In this document: piece by piece, positions 1 to 6,862 of the stretch
Layout: each line of letters begins with the position of its first letter
Position numbering within the stretch: the first letter of the stretch is position 1
Source: a virus
Strand: one strand, 5' to 3'
Length of the DNA stretch: 27,860 nucleotides
IMG/VR virus record: IMGVR_UViG_3300024359_000030
Location: 1 to 27,860 of that record
Position numbers and translations under genes: made by a program
The notes under the pieces: model-generated
Told to the model about the DNA's origin: nothing
The model's input: the letters and a program-made list of their open reading frames with translations, nothing else
The model's database searches: none

Positions 1-57
1 ACTCGTGGCACAATCGTGTCGCAGACAGCAACCACTATCAATGTCGTGAAGGGATAG
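1..57 (+). CDS. C-terminal end of an upstream ORF (partial)
   Basis: Frame 1 is open from the window edge to a TAG at 55-57, giving 18 residues ending TTINVVKG. The stop lies four bases before the next ATG, which is the tight spacing seen throughout this region. The fragment is too short to identify, and it may be a chance open frame. Confidence 0.35.
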   Translation, partial: TRGTIVSQTATTINVVKG

Positions 58-60
58 ATT

Positions 61-315
61 ATGACAAATTGGGAACATGTGAAGAATGATTTGACGCGGA
101 GCCTCTTAGAAGGCCGTGCACCTGCCAGCAAAGTAAATCTAAGTATTGTGTTGAGTAACATGCTGAGAGAGCAAGGCTTGGATTGTAGCAACATCGAATT
201 ACCTGAGGAAGTATTTTGGGTACGTGCTGATGCACTAGATGAGGCGATCGACGCCTACGGGGAAGGTGATATTGCTCTTTGCATGAACCGCGTGAAAACC
301 TTTTATCTAACTTGA
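61..315 (+). CDS. Hypothetical protein, 84 aa
   Basis: I do not recognise this protein. It is small, soluble and mildly acidic, with a helical-looking N-terminal half (KNDLTRSLLEG, LSIVLSNMLREQGL) and an acidic C-terminal half (RADALDEAIDAYGEGD). The ATG is preceded by GAAGGGATAG, a good ribosome-binding site. The same 19-base stretch around this start recurs at the start of the next gene (327). The gene sits in a run of short same-strand genes typical of a phage accessory region. There is no signal peptide, membrane segment or cysteine motif. Confidence 0.65.
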   Translation: MTNWEHVKNDLTRSLLEGRAPASKVNLSIVLSNMLREQGLDCSNIELPEEVFWVRADALDEAIDAYGEGDIALCMNRVKTFYLT

Positions 316-326
316 AGGGATAGATT

Positions 327-434
327 ATGACCGCCTACTTTACTGCCTGCGCTGTATCGTGGGCTCTCGAAAACCGTGTAGACGCAACGTGTGATCCATG
401 TGATGATTGCACCCACTGGATAGGAGAAATATGA
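327..434 (+). CDS. Small cysteine-rich protein, 35 aa
   Basis: This is a short ORF starting at an ATG with the ribosome-binding sequence GAAGGGATAG and ending in TGA one base before the next gene's ATG. The product contains CDPCDDC, a CxxCxxC cluster (residues 22-28), plus an earlier Cys at residue 8, so it could bind a metal. It has no membrane segment. The good ribosome-binding site and the exact fit between neighbours support a real gene. The length and lack of a known family keep the call tentative. Confidence 0.5.
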   Translation: MTAYFTACAVSWALENRVDATCDPCDDCTHWIGEI

Positions 435-435
435 C

Positions 436-837
436 ATGCCACGCTTAGAACAAATCGTGTTTGCTATTGACAAGAACCACGATGCTCATGTCGTGTCTAA
501 ATTCATGAGACACATGGACACACAACGTGCAATGGGCAAGACCGATGGCCCTATCGTGCAGTGTATAGGCTCTTGGACTGATGCTGAGGGCAAAGTCCAC
601 ATGGAACCTTCCTATATGGTGAGCACCCGTGACTTTGACAAACACGTGAAAGAGAGTGGCTATGTCTCCAATCAGGTCTGCTTCCTAGCAATCCCAGGAG
701 ACACCCGCCAGCCTTGCGCCCTCGTGTTCCCTGACGGTACACATGAAGCCCTTGGTCCTATGCGTAAGATCACTTCAACAGAAGGTGTGAGCAACTGGAC
801 CTACGTTATTGAAACAGGAGATTATTTCACAGGCTAG
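436..837 (+). CDS. Hypothetical protein, 133 aa
   Basis: I do not recognise the family. The protein is soluble, of mixed alpha/beta composition and moderately charged. It begins MPRLEQIVFAIDKNHDAHVV and has no signal peptide or membrane segment. The start follows TAGGAGAAAT, a clear ribosome-binding site. The stop TAG at 835-837 is followed, in the -1 frame, by about 40 codons of coding-looking sequence with no start codon (813-935). The annotated C-terminus may therefore be the product of a frameshift, natural or from sequencing. Confidence 0.65.
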   Translation: MPRLEQIVFAIDKNHDAHVVSKFMRHMDTQRAMGKTDGPIVQCIGSWTDAEGKVHMEPSYMVSTRDFDKHVKESGYVSNQVCFLAIPGDTRQPCALVFPDGTHEALGPMRKITSTEGVSNWTYVIETGDYFTG

Positions 838-935
838 ACCTATTTGAAGAACTTGCTGACGTCACCACATTGTCAGAAGATTATCGTGAGATTGAGGCAA
901 TATTAGAGGAGGAATACGAGGGGTCTAATCCCTAA
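813..935 (+). pseudogene. Open frame without a start codon, -1 relative to the preceding gene
   Basis: The frame is open from just after a TGA at 810-812 to a TAA at 933-935. It encodes an acidic helical-looking tail (LDLFEELADVTTLSEDYREI, then EAILEEEYEGSNP). No ATG, GTG or early TTG is available. The composition looks like protein-coding sequence. The simplest reading is that it was once, or is, the C-terminus of the 436-837 gene reached by a -1 shift. No canonical slippery heptamer is visible in the overlap. Confidence 0.35.
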
Positions 936-958
936 TCCGCTTAGGTTTGCGTTTGATA

Positions 959-989
959 TTAACAACATGTAGTGCCTGCCGTGTATACT
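959..989 (+). promoter_or_regulatory. Possible sigma70 promoter with an inverted repeat centred on the -10
   Basis: TTAACA (959-964) and TATACT (984-989) are separated by 19 bp, upstream of the gene at 1032. An inverted repeat, CCTGCC (975-980) and GGCAGG (993-998), is exactly symmetrical around the -10 hexamer. The -35 element is weak and its spacing long, so the promoter call is tentative. Confidence 0.35.
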
Positions 990-1031
990 CGTGGCAGGTC
1001 TTGTATTACACTCAGGAAAGGGGTTACGAGA

Positions 1032-1250
1032 ATGCTCATATCAGGTTGGTTTGAGACAGAAGAAGGCGCAGGTTTTATCGAGGTGTCAGGTGTGGATACT
1101 GTCGGTGATCTCGCTTGTGTCCTCTACGCTAATTATGGTGTGGAGGTGATCGGTGTAGACATTGAGCTTGAAGGTGAATATACTGATGGCACAGATGTCT
1201 CCACTACTATGACAAGGCTGGCTGAGGAGCTCGAAGCTCTTATTGCCTAA
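1032..1250 (+). CDS. Hypothetical protein, 72 aa
   Basis: I chose the ATG at 1032 because AGGAAAGGGG lies just upstream. An in-frame non-ATG extension to 972 has no ribosome-binding site and would overlap the putative promoter. The product (MLISGWFETEEGAGFIEVSG...) is small, acidic and beta-rich in appearance, with a helical C-terminus (RLAEELEALIA). I do not recognise the family. It has no cysteine motif or membrane segment. It is the first gene downstream of the possible promoter at 959-989. Confidence 0.6.
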   Translation: MLISGWFETEEGAGFIEVSGVDTVGDLACVLYANYGVEVIGVDIELEGEYTDGTDVSTTMTRLAEELEALIA

Positions 1251-1291
1251 ATGAAACAGGTTAGCAACTAATCAAAGAAAAGGATTGTGCT

Positions 1292-2809
1292 ATGATTAAT
1301 GTTAAAACTCTAGACGATGTGCCTGTGGGTGCTTTTTACAAGAATGGTATCGTGTTCAGTGAGATTATCGCAAAGAAGATTAACGAAGGTTACACTGGAA
1401 CAGGTCTAGGCAAGGTTGTCGTGACGAATGGAGGTGTCTGCGCTCCCGCCGTTGACCTTTATTCAGTATGGCCTACCGAAGACCAGTCAGATAGTTGTAG
1501 CCGCATCTACTCAGCGGAGTATGTTGACAACCTGTCGGACCCTGACATCACCGTGAGACGTGCTAAGGATTGTCCTCTGATCAATAACTCTAAGTACGGT
1601 TCACCTGCTGAGGTAGGCTTAGCCCTCCTTTCGTCCTCAGATTATTACTTCGATTCGGGTGAGACGCCTGTGCGAGGCTTCCTCCGTAGCCGTGAGGAGG
1701 TAGGTATCTCAGCTATCCGTTTTGCTATTGGTCTCCACAGACCTTGCAAAGAAGATGGTGGCAAGGTTTCTATCTACCGTGACGCTGTTGACTACAAACG
1801 TGACAGACGCACAACCCTTAAAGCTGGTCGTGCCTTCCGTCACATGTTCCCCTCCGCAGATGACAAGTCCATCGCATCATTGGCGGAGGCTTGGCTTGAA
1901 CAATCAGCTCCTCGTGACCTCACCTTTAAAGTAGGTCGCAGTGCTGAGGACTTCACACGTGCCTATGACCACGATACAGCTCCTTTCCGTAACCCAACTC
2001 AGACCTCTTTCCGTAAATCCATCGCCTCATCTTGTATGCAAGGTGTTGGCCGTGAGTATCGTGACGAGGTTGGCATCTGGGACTACGCCTCAGTAGGTGC
2101 AGCTTATGCCTCTGGTGACTTTGAGATTGCTTGGGTAGAAGACAAGGATGGCCACATAGCGGGTCGTGTAGTCTATTCGGTAGCTGAGGGTCACAAAAAC
2201 ACATCAGGGCCTCTCTATGGGGCTTGTGAGCAGTCTCTGGACATGTTACAAGACCACCTCACTGTAAATGGTATAGAGTATGATGTCGAGGCGTGGTCAG
2301 GTCTACGTCTGAAGTGTGTAGGGCCAAAAGATGATCCTGTTGTCCCTTATCTTGACGGTGACTTAGGTGGTAGTGTTACTTATGGTGGTGAGTTCATTGA
2401 GCTTTGCTACATCAGCGTTGGTGAGTTTACCTTCGACGGCACTGATGGTTTTGGCAGGAGGACTACGGGTACGTGTGAGTGTTGTGGTGGTGGTGGTTTC
2501 GAACACGAGGAACTGCATCGCTCCGACTACGGCCCTTATTGTGAGTATTGCTTTGATGAGGCATTCACCTATCTTGAGTGTGGGACTGTGGTGGATCGTG
2601 AAGAAGCTGTTGAAGCCTATATATTCCTCGACAACGAAGCTGGTGGCTGTACACTGCCACAAGTTATCCATATTGATGACGCTGTTTACTGTGAGGAGTA
2701 TGATGAGTATTGGCATCAGGACTACGTTACTATTGACGATGAAGGTGTTGAAAGACCTACACACCTCATCCCAGATCAACTTGAATTAGACTTGGAGGAA
2801 GCAGCGTAA
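1292..2809 (+). CDS. Large hypothetical phage protein with a C-terminal cysteine cluster, 505 aa
   Basis: I do not recognise the overall family. The long N-terminal part (about residues 1-390) is soluble and of mixed composition. A probable zinc-binding segment follows: C395-x-C397-C398, then C417-x-x-C420 and C430, within CECCGGGG...PYCEYCFDEA. The spacing is like a treble-clef or zinc-ribbon knuckle. The tail is strongly acidic (YCEEYDEYWHQDY; ELDLEEAA). The ATG at 1292 follows AAAAGGATTG. Its TAA overlaps the ATG of the next gene by one base (TAATG), so the two are probably translationally coupled. DNA or nucleoprotein binding is possible but only inferred from the cysteine cluster. Confidence 0.75.
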   Translation: MINVKTLDDVPVGAFYKNGIVFSEIIAKKINEGYTGTGLGKVVVTNGGVCAPAVDLYSVWPTEDQSDSCSRIYSAEYVDNLSDPDITVRRAKDCPLINNSKYGSPAEVGLALLSSSDYYFDSGETPVRGFLRSREEVGISAIRFAIGLHRPCKEDGGKVSIYRDAVDYKRDRRTTLKAGRAFRHMFPSADDKSIASLAEAWLEQSAPRDLTFKVGRSAEDFTRAYDHDTAPFRNPTQTSFRKSIASSCMQGVGREYRDEVGIWDYASVGAAYASGDFEIAWVEDKDGHIAGRVVYSVAEGHKNTSGPLYGACEQSLDMLQDHLTVNGIEYDVEAWSGLRLKCVGPKDDPVVPYLDGDLGGSVTYGGEFIELCYISVGEFTFDGTDGFGRRTTGTCECCGGGGFEHEELHRSDYGPYCEYCFDEAFTYLECGTVVDREEAVEAYIFLDNEAGGCTLPQVIHIDDAVYCEEYDEYWHQDYVTIDDEGVERPTHLIPDQLELDLEEAA

Positions 2810-3750
2810 TGACAGCCAGTAAGCAAAAGCTGGTAAGCATGTTGACCTATATGAGACCTGCTTACAGTATCACAGAGCAGATATTCTGTGAGAAGTACTT
2901 GTTGCCTATCTTCGGTGAACCCGATGAGCACGGCAACTATATCAAAGTGATAGGCGATAGACCTAACATCGCCTTCACAGCACACACCGACACTGTTCAC
3001 AAGATGGAGGGCATCCAGAAGCTATCTATCTCAAACGATGTCGTCACTACTATGACAGGCAGCTGCCTAGGTGCTGACTGCACCACAGGGGTCTGGTTGT
3101 TGCTAGGTATGATCGAAGCAGGTGTTGAGGGTGTCTACATAGCCCACGCAGCTGAAGAGATAGGTGGTGTCGGTAGCACTAACCTAGTCAAAGATTACCC
3201 TGCTTGGTTGATCGAGATTGATGCAGTCATCTCCTTTGACAGGTTTGATACGTGTAGCATCATCACACACCAAGGTGGTATGCGTACAGCTAGTGACGAC
3301 TTCGCTAAGTCACTGGCAGGTGCTCTTGAGCTCCCTCAGCTTAAACCTGACAGCTATGGTACATACACTGACTCAATGGAATACGCTGAGATCGTGTCAG
3401 AATGTACCAATATCAGTGTGGGTTACTACAACCAACACACAGCTAAGGAGTCACAGGATCTAGAGTACGCTGAGATGCTGCTTGAGAGGCTCATAGAGGC
3501 CGACTGGAGCGCATTGGTGTTCTCTCGTGACCCGACAGTAGTGGAGTACACTGGAGGCTCTGTAGGGCGCTATTCAGAGGGTGGTGAAGATGATGCAGAA
3601 GTTGCTAAGATATGGAAACTTCTACTTGACAGGCCAAGTGAAGTAGCTGAGTTGCTATACAGCTACGGTTTTACGATGGATGACATGTGCGATGAGCTTG
3701 ACTTAGACCTTATTGACAGATCGTTCTACACAGATGTCGCTACATACTAA
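2809..3750 (+). CDS. Zinc metallopeptidase-like protein (M20/M28/M42-type fold), 313 aa
   Basis: The sequence carries a full set of co-catalytic zinc peptidase motifs in the expected order: AHTDTVH (H59, D61), GADCTTG (bridging D90), HAAEEIGG (catalytic E116, ligand E117), an Asp-rich SFDRFD (144-147) and YNQHTAKE (H210). Families with these motifs include aminopeptidases, dipeptidases and deacylases of the M20/M28/M42 clans. There is no signal peptide, so it should act in the host cytoplasm. It is coupled to the upstream 505-residue gene by a TAATG overlap. Such enzymes are not part of the standard T7-like gene set. The substrate is unknown; a peptide or acylated amino acid is only a family-based guess. 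Confidence 0.75.
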   Translation: MTASKQKLVSMLTYMRPAYSITEQIFCEKYLLPIFGEPDEHGNYIKVIGDRPNIAFTAHTDTVHKMEGIQKLSISNDVVTTMTGSCLGADCTTGVWLLLGMIEAGVEGVYIAHAAEEIGGVGSTNLVKDYPAWLIEIDAVISFDRFDTCSIITHQGGMRTASDDFAKSLAGALELPQLKPDSYGTYTDSMEYAEIVSECTNISVGYYNQHTAKESQDLEYAEMLLERLIEADWSALVFSRDPTVVEYTGGSVGRYSEGGEDDAEVAKIWKLLLDRPSEVAELLYSYGFTMDDMCDELDLDLIDRSFYTDVATY

Positions 3751-3766
3751 TCAAAAGGAATATAAT

Positions 3767-3967
3767 ATGACATATACTTACATCGCAGAGATTACGAACA
3801 ACAAGTCCCTTGTGGATTCAACTACTTCCTCTGACCTGAAGGAGGTGGTAACGTGGGCGACAAACAACTCTATAGAGGGTGACCTAATTGTAATCTCTGA
3901 AGGTTACGAAGGTGCTGATGGTGTTGTAGGCAAGCATGACCACATCAATAGCTGGTACAATTCCTAA
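3767..3967 (+). CDS. Hypothetical protein, 66 aa
   Basis: I chose the ATG at 3767, with AAAAGGAATATAAT upstream. A longer in-frame form from 3713 would run through the end of the peptidase gene and has no ribosome-binding site. The product starts MTYTYIAEITNNKSLV and ends HDHINSWYNS. It is soluble and of unknown function. It is the last gene before the strong promoter at 3977. Confidence 0.6.
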   Translation: MTYTYIAEITNNKSLVDSTTSSDLKEVVTWATNNSIEGDLIVISEGYEGADGVVGKHDHINSWYNS

Positions 3968-3976
3968 AGAATTATC

Positions 3977-4005
3977 TTGACAGGTGTGACATACACCGTT
4001 ATAAT
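3977..4005 (+). promoter_or_regulatory. Strong sigma70-type promoter upstream of the thyX region
   Basis: Both hexamers match consensus exactly: TTGACA (3977-3982) and TATAAT (4000-4005), with a 17-bp spacer. The spacer contains a perfect inverted repeat, GGTGT-gacat-ACACC (3983-3997), a possible operator. A second short dyad, AGGCT-tt-AGCCT, lies near the expected start of transcription. The promoter should drive the small genes, thyX and the genes that follow. Confidence 0.75.
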
Positions 4006-4099
4006 AGGCTTTAGCCTCCTTAAAGAAAACTAATTGTTTTGAAAGGTATGGTTAAAGAAGATGAAGAGTAATACTTTAAGTATACATAAGGAGAGACTT

Positions 4100-4198
4100 A
4101 TGAGAGAAGCGGAATGGGATGACGAGATCATTGACGGTCACAACCGTTTTGTTGACGCAGTAGTGGAAGCAGCTGAGAGAGGTTATGAAGACGAATGA
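4100..4198 (+). CDS. Small acidic protein, 32 aa
   Basis: This short ORF starts MREAEWDDEI and is acidic and probably helical. It has a very good ribosome-binding site (AAGGAGAGA) seven to eight bases before the ATG. Its TGA overlaps the start of the next small ORF (ATGA-type overlap at 4195). The promoter upstream and the coupled neighbours support expression. Function is unknown. Confidence 0.5.
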   Translation: MREAEWDDEIIDGHNRFVDAVVEAAERGYEDE

Positions 4199-4350
4199 AA
4201 GTTTATTATGTAACACCCTCCTACTTCCACCCTGACTCTGAGACATTAGTCTTCGTGTCGTCTACAGCCTTAACTCAATTCCTCAACTACTCCGAATATA
4301 AATGTGAGGTGACTACAAAAACCTTCAAACAAGGAGTGCCTACAACATGA
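4195..4350 (+). CDS. Small hypothetical protein, 51 aa, upstream of thyX
   Basis: The ORF starts MKVYYVTPSYFHPDSETLVF and overlaps the preceding ORF by four bases (ATGA). Its own TGA overlaps the thyX start codon in the same way. This double overlap fills the gap before thyX exactly and is strong evidence for translation. It has no recognisable domain, signal peptide or membrane segment. Confidence 0.55.
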   Translation: MKVYYVTPSYFHPDSETLVFVSSTALTQFLNYSEYKCEVTTKTFKQGVPTT

Positions 4351-4970
4351 TTAAAGCAACACTTATTGACCACATGGGCTCAGACCTTTCAGTAGTCAAC
4401 GCAGCACGAGTTAGCTTTGGTAAGAAAGCAGATAACTACACACCCGAGCAGAACAACAGGCTAATACTGTACCTTGCTAAACATAGACACATTAGCCCCT
4501 TCGGGCATTGCTTTGCCTCCTTCCACGTTAAGGCTCCAATCTTTGTAGCACGGCAGCTGGTCAAGCATAAGTTCCTCAGAATTAATGAGATTAGTCGTCG
4601 ATATGTAGATGATGAACCTGAGTTCTACACACCTGATGTGTGGCGTGGACGTAGTGCTGACAAGAAGCAAGGCAGTGAGGGTGAAGTTAACCCAGAGTAT
4701 AACCCACAATACCTAGACGGTAAGATAAAGTATGCTTACTTACAAGCGCTTCAAATGGGAGTAGCCCCTGAGCAAGCCCGTATGATTCTGCCACAGTCTA
4801 CACTAACTGAGTGGTACCACAGTGGAAGTCTAGACGCTTGGGCAGACTTATGTAATCTACGTTGTAAACCTGACACACAGTATGAGTCGCAGTTGGTTGC
4901 TAATCAGATCGACACCATCATGAGTGATCTATACCCTGTAGCGTGGAGGGCGCTCCGTGGTGAGTCCTGA
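4347..4970 (+). CDS. thyX: Flavin-dependent thymidylate synthase ThyX, 207 aa
   Basis: ThyX makes dTMP from dUMP with FAD, NADPH and methylene-tetrahydrofolate, supplying thymidine for phage DNA synthesis. Family features are clear: HISPFGH (residues 48-54), the signature region KHKFLRINEISRRY (73-86) and the C-terminal half with PEQARMILPQ and LCNLRC. Relative to the usual RHRxxSxNExSxRY signature, both flanking Arg are Lys (K73, K75) and the first Ser is Arg (R78). N80, E81, S83, R85 and Y86 are kept. Length is normal for the family. The start overlaps the previous ORF (ATGA), and the last 14 bases overlap the HNH gene downstream. Enzyme identity is secure; the effect of the altered signature is unknown. 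Confidence 0.93.
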   Translation: MIKATLIDHMGSDLSVVNAARVSFGKKADNYTPEQNNRLILYLAKHRHISPFGHCFASFHVKAPIFVARQLVKHKFLRINEISRRYVDDEPEFYTPDVWRGRSADKKQGSEGEVNPEYNPQYLDGKIKYAYLQALQMGVAPEQARMILPQSTLTEWYHSGSLDAWADLCNLRCKPDTQYESQLVANQIDTIMSDLYPVAWRALRGES

Positions 4971-5487
4971 TGTACTAAGTAACCTACTACGGTATGAACC
5001 TAAGACAGGTAAGCTATACTGGCTCAAAAGGGATCGTGACTATTTCCCAAGTGATTGGTCGCACAAAGTGTGGAACAAAAGGTACTCTGATGTGGAGGCC
5101 TTTACAACAAACACCAAGGGGTATTTATCAGGGAGAATCTTTGACAAGGGATACCTAGCCCACCGTGTCTGCTTCGCCCTCTTCCACGGCCACTGGCCTA
5201 AGGGTGGGGTTGACCATATTGATGGTGACCCAAGTAACAACACTATAGGGAACCTAAGAGACGTTACTTCATCTGAGAACAGTAGGAATACAAAACGTCA
5301 CTCACATAATACGTCAGGTGTGACAGGTGTGTACTTTGAGAGTTACACTGACCGATGGGTAGTTTCCGCAGAGAAGCATGGTAAACGACTCAAGAGGCGG
5401 TTTCTCAATAAGGATGACGCTGTATCATGGAGGAAGCAGTTAGACCATGAACTTGGGTTTCACGAAAACCACGGACGATATGAATAG
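4957..5487 (+). CDS. HNH endonuclease with C-terminal AP2-like DNA-binding domain, 176 aa
   Basis: The protein is a probable free-standing homing-type endonuclease. The HNH core is LAHRVCFALFHG (H69, R70), GGVDHIDGD (D86, H87) and NNTIGNLRD (94-102). An AP2/ERF-like domain follows: NTSGVTGVYF to GKRLKRRF, residues 118-149. The start is GTG at 4957, with GGAGG seven bases upstream inside thyX, so the gene overlaps thyX by 14 bases. It belongs to a set of four HNH-type genes in this window, each abutting a DNA or nucleotide gene. It probably spreads by cutting related phages that lack it; this is inferred from the family. Confidence 0.88.
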   Translation: MVSPDVLSNLLRYEPKTGKLYWLKRDRDYFPSDWSHKVWNKRYSDVEAFTTNTKGYLSGRIFDKGYLAHRVCFALFHGHWPKGGVDHIDGDPSNNTIGNLRDVTSSENSRNTKRHSHNTSGVTGVYFESYTDRWVVSAEKHGKRLKRRFLNKDDAVSWRKQLDHELGFHENHGRYE

Positions 5488-5512
5488 CTGCACTAATGGA
5501 AGGAGAAAAGCA

Positions 5513-5875
5513 ATGACTAATCGTAAATTTACACCGCCAACAGAGTTCCCCGCAGAGTATGTCGATGGGTTTGGGGGTAAGGTCACTATCTTGGGGCGTT
5601 CTTATTACAACAAAGAGAGACCTCTGGTAGGTTTTGATGACGAGGGCTGCGCCTGTAATTACGCAGAAAACGGGGCTTATTGGCCTGATGATGGGGGTAA
5701 ATACGACCTTCACGACATCCAAAAGCGCATCACAACGTGGCACAACGTCTACGAGGGTTGGGTCGGGGCTTCAAATAAAGTGAACCGTGGGGCTACAGAA
5801 AACCGCCTCTGCGTCTACCGCATTGAACGTAACGAGGATGGCAGCAACCCTAAGATATTCGTGGAGGAAGTTTGA
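5513..5875 (+). CDS. Hypothetical phage protein, 120 aa
   Basis: I chose the ATG at 5513 because GGAAGGAG lies ten bases upstream. The longer in-frame form from 5447 would overlap the HNH gene by 41 bases without a ribosome-binding site. The product starts MTNRKFTPPTEFPAEYVDGF and is soluble, Gly- and aromatic-rich, with a beta-rich look (GGKVTILGRSYYNKERPLVG). It resembles conserved hypothetical proteins of marine phages by memory only, and I cannot assign a function. Confidence 0.7.
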   Translation: MTNRKFTPPTEFPAEYVDGFGGKVTILGRSYYNKERPLVGFDDEGCACNYAENGAYWPDDGGKYDLHDIQKRITTWHNVYEGWVGASNKVNRGATENRLCVYRIERNEDGSNPKIFVEEV

Positions 5876-5934
5876 AGAAAATACTACTCACAACAACAGC
5901 ACTTCATCAACCGTGGAACGAAGGAGATTGGGAC

Positions 5935-6240
5935 ATGACTGACGGGAACACATACGCAATCAACAAACACCTCGACGATCTTGAGGACTGGGCCGCACTG
6001 CAAGAGGTCACGACAGAGCTTGAGCAGGCAGAGGCAAGTATCGAGGAACTGGAGGGTAAGCTATCTAAGAGCGAAGCTCTATTGGCGAAGGCGTTGGAGG
6101 CTTTGGGCGAAGCTGTCTACCTGCTTGATCCAGACGAGAAAGACATGGCACGGAAGGCAGGTGTGTATCGGGTCGTGACCACCCTCGCAGAACTAAGCAG
6201 CGTTAGCTGCGCTAACTCGAAAGGACAAGACGATGGGTGA
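5935..6240 (+). CDS. Coiled-coil hypothetical protein, 101 aa
   Basis: I prefer the ATG at 5935, which has AAGGAG eight bases upstream. A TTG at 5872 would add 21 residues and overlap the previous stop. Residues from about 27 to 65 form a heptad-like, Glu/Leu/Lys-rich helix (VTTELEQAEASIEELEGKLS, then KSEALLAKALEALGEA), so a coiled-coil oligomer is likely. The C-terminus overlaps the next gene by 8 bases. No known family is recognised. Confidence 0.65.
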   Translation: MTDGNTYAINKHLDDLEDWAALQEVTTELEQAEASIEELEGKLSKSEALLAKALEALGEAVYLLDPDEKDMARKAGVYRVVTTLAELSSVSCANSKGQDDG

Positions 6241-6421
6241 TGGCATTATTGGCAAAATACTGGACCGTTATGGGTTTTTGGGGGCGCTTGCACTTGCGCT
6301 TGCTTTGGTGGTTCTGGTTAATGTGTGGATTGTTGCTTCTGTGATTTACCCAGTCGCATTTTTAACACCTGTTTTAATAGCGATCTGGATGGTTTGGAGG
6401 GTGAGAGGAGAGAAGCGATGA
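6233..6421 (+). CDS. Small membrane protein with two predicted TM segments, 62 aa
   Basis: The N-terminus MGDGIIGKILDRYG is followed by two hydrophobic stretches, about residues 15-36 and 38-57, joined by a short turn (SVIYPV). It ends in a basic tail (RVRGEKR), placing the C-terminus in the cytoplasm by the positive-inside rule. Size and topology fit a holin-like or envelope-associated phage protein, but no adjacent lysis enzyme is visible, so holin is only one possibility. It overlaps its neighbours on both sides (8 bases upstream, 4 downstream). Confidence 0.65.
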   Translation: MGDGIIGKILDRYGFLGALALALALVVLVNVWIVASVIYPVAFLTPVLIAIWMVWRVRGEKR

Positions 6422-6582
6422 AGTTTACACACCAACACAGTGACGGCACAAAGATTAAAATAGAAATGGCAGAACATGCGTCTATGGATGCTGTACTTGA
6501 AGAGTTTCAAAACTTCCTTCGTGCTTGTGGATACGTAATTGAATACAATCAATGTTTAATTTTGGAGAATATGGATGAATGA
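6418..6582 (+). CDS. Hypothetical protein, 54 aa
   Basis: The ATG at 6418 overlaps the previous stop (ATGA) and follows GAGAGGAGAGAAG, a strong ribosome-binding region. This start is better than the upstream in-frame one at 6325, which lies inside the membrane-protein gene. The product (MKFTHQHSDGTKIKIEMAEH...) has a beta hairpin-like start and a helix (MDAVLEEFQNFLRACGY). Function is unknown. Confidence 0.6.
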   Translation: MKFTHQHSDGTKIKIEMAEHASMDAVLEEFQNFLRACGYVIEYNQCLILENMDE

Positions 6583-6862
6583 CTACCAACTAACACGAGA
6601 CGCAGCAGGTAATATTACAACACGTTATGATAAGATGCTACGTGACCTAAGGGATGACTATGAAGATGAGCTGGTTGTTGGGTCACTTATAAAATACTAC
6701 AACCTATGCTCAGTACTCGTTAAGGACGAGGGTGGTATGGATATGGGTGTAGATGAAGACCTACTGCGGGCTATTGAACGTATCTTGCAGGGCTACATGA
6801 GTACCTTTGCTGAATTCAACGCATGGATGTCAACGAGAGGAAAGCAAGATGAAAGTCAATGA
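6575..6862 (+). CDS. Hypothetical protein, 95 aa
   Basis: The protein is soluble, acidic and mostly helical (TTRYDKMLRDLRDDYEDEL; EDLLRAIERILQGYMSTF). The start follows TTTGGAGAATATG and overlaps the end of the preceding gene by 8 bases. It is one of a chain of overlapping small genes between thyX and the terminator at 7585. No family is recognised. Confidence 0.65.
   Translation: MNDYQLTRDAAGNITTRYDKMLRDLRDDYEDELVVGSLIKYYNLCSVLVKDEGGMDMGVDEDLLRAIERILQGYMSTFAEFNAWMSTRGKQDESQ

Noticed and set aside
2363-2779. 138-aa open frame on the - strand and a 140-aa frame on the + strand
   Set aside because: Both lie inside the 505-residue gene, have biased low-complexity composition (runs of Val, Thr, Ser) and lack ribosome-binding sites. 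They are shadows of the real frame.
3960-3976. AATTC-ctaaa-GAATT hairpin before the 3977 promoter as a terminator
   Set aside because: Only five A/T-rich pairs and no T tract; too weak to terminate transcription.
4048-4071. Seven-codon ORF (MVKEDEE) with a GAAAGG sequence just after the 3977 promoter
   Set aside because: It is too short to separate from chance. It could be a leader peptide, but nothing such as regulatory codons or an attenuator hairpin supports that.
6233-6421. Holin assignment for the two-TM 62-aa protein
   Set aside because: Topology would fit, but no endolysin or spanin is adjacent and the gene lies in an early-looking region, so only 'membrane protein' is supported.
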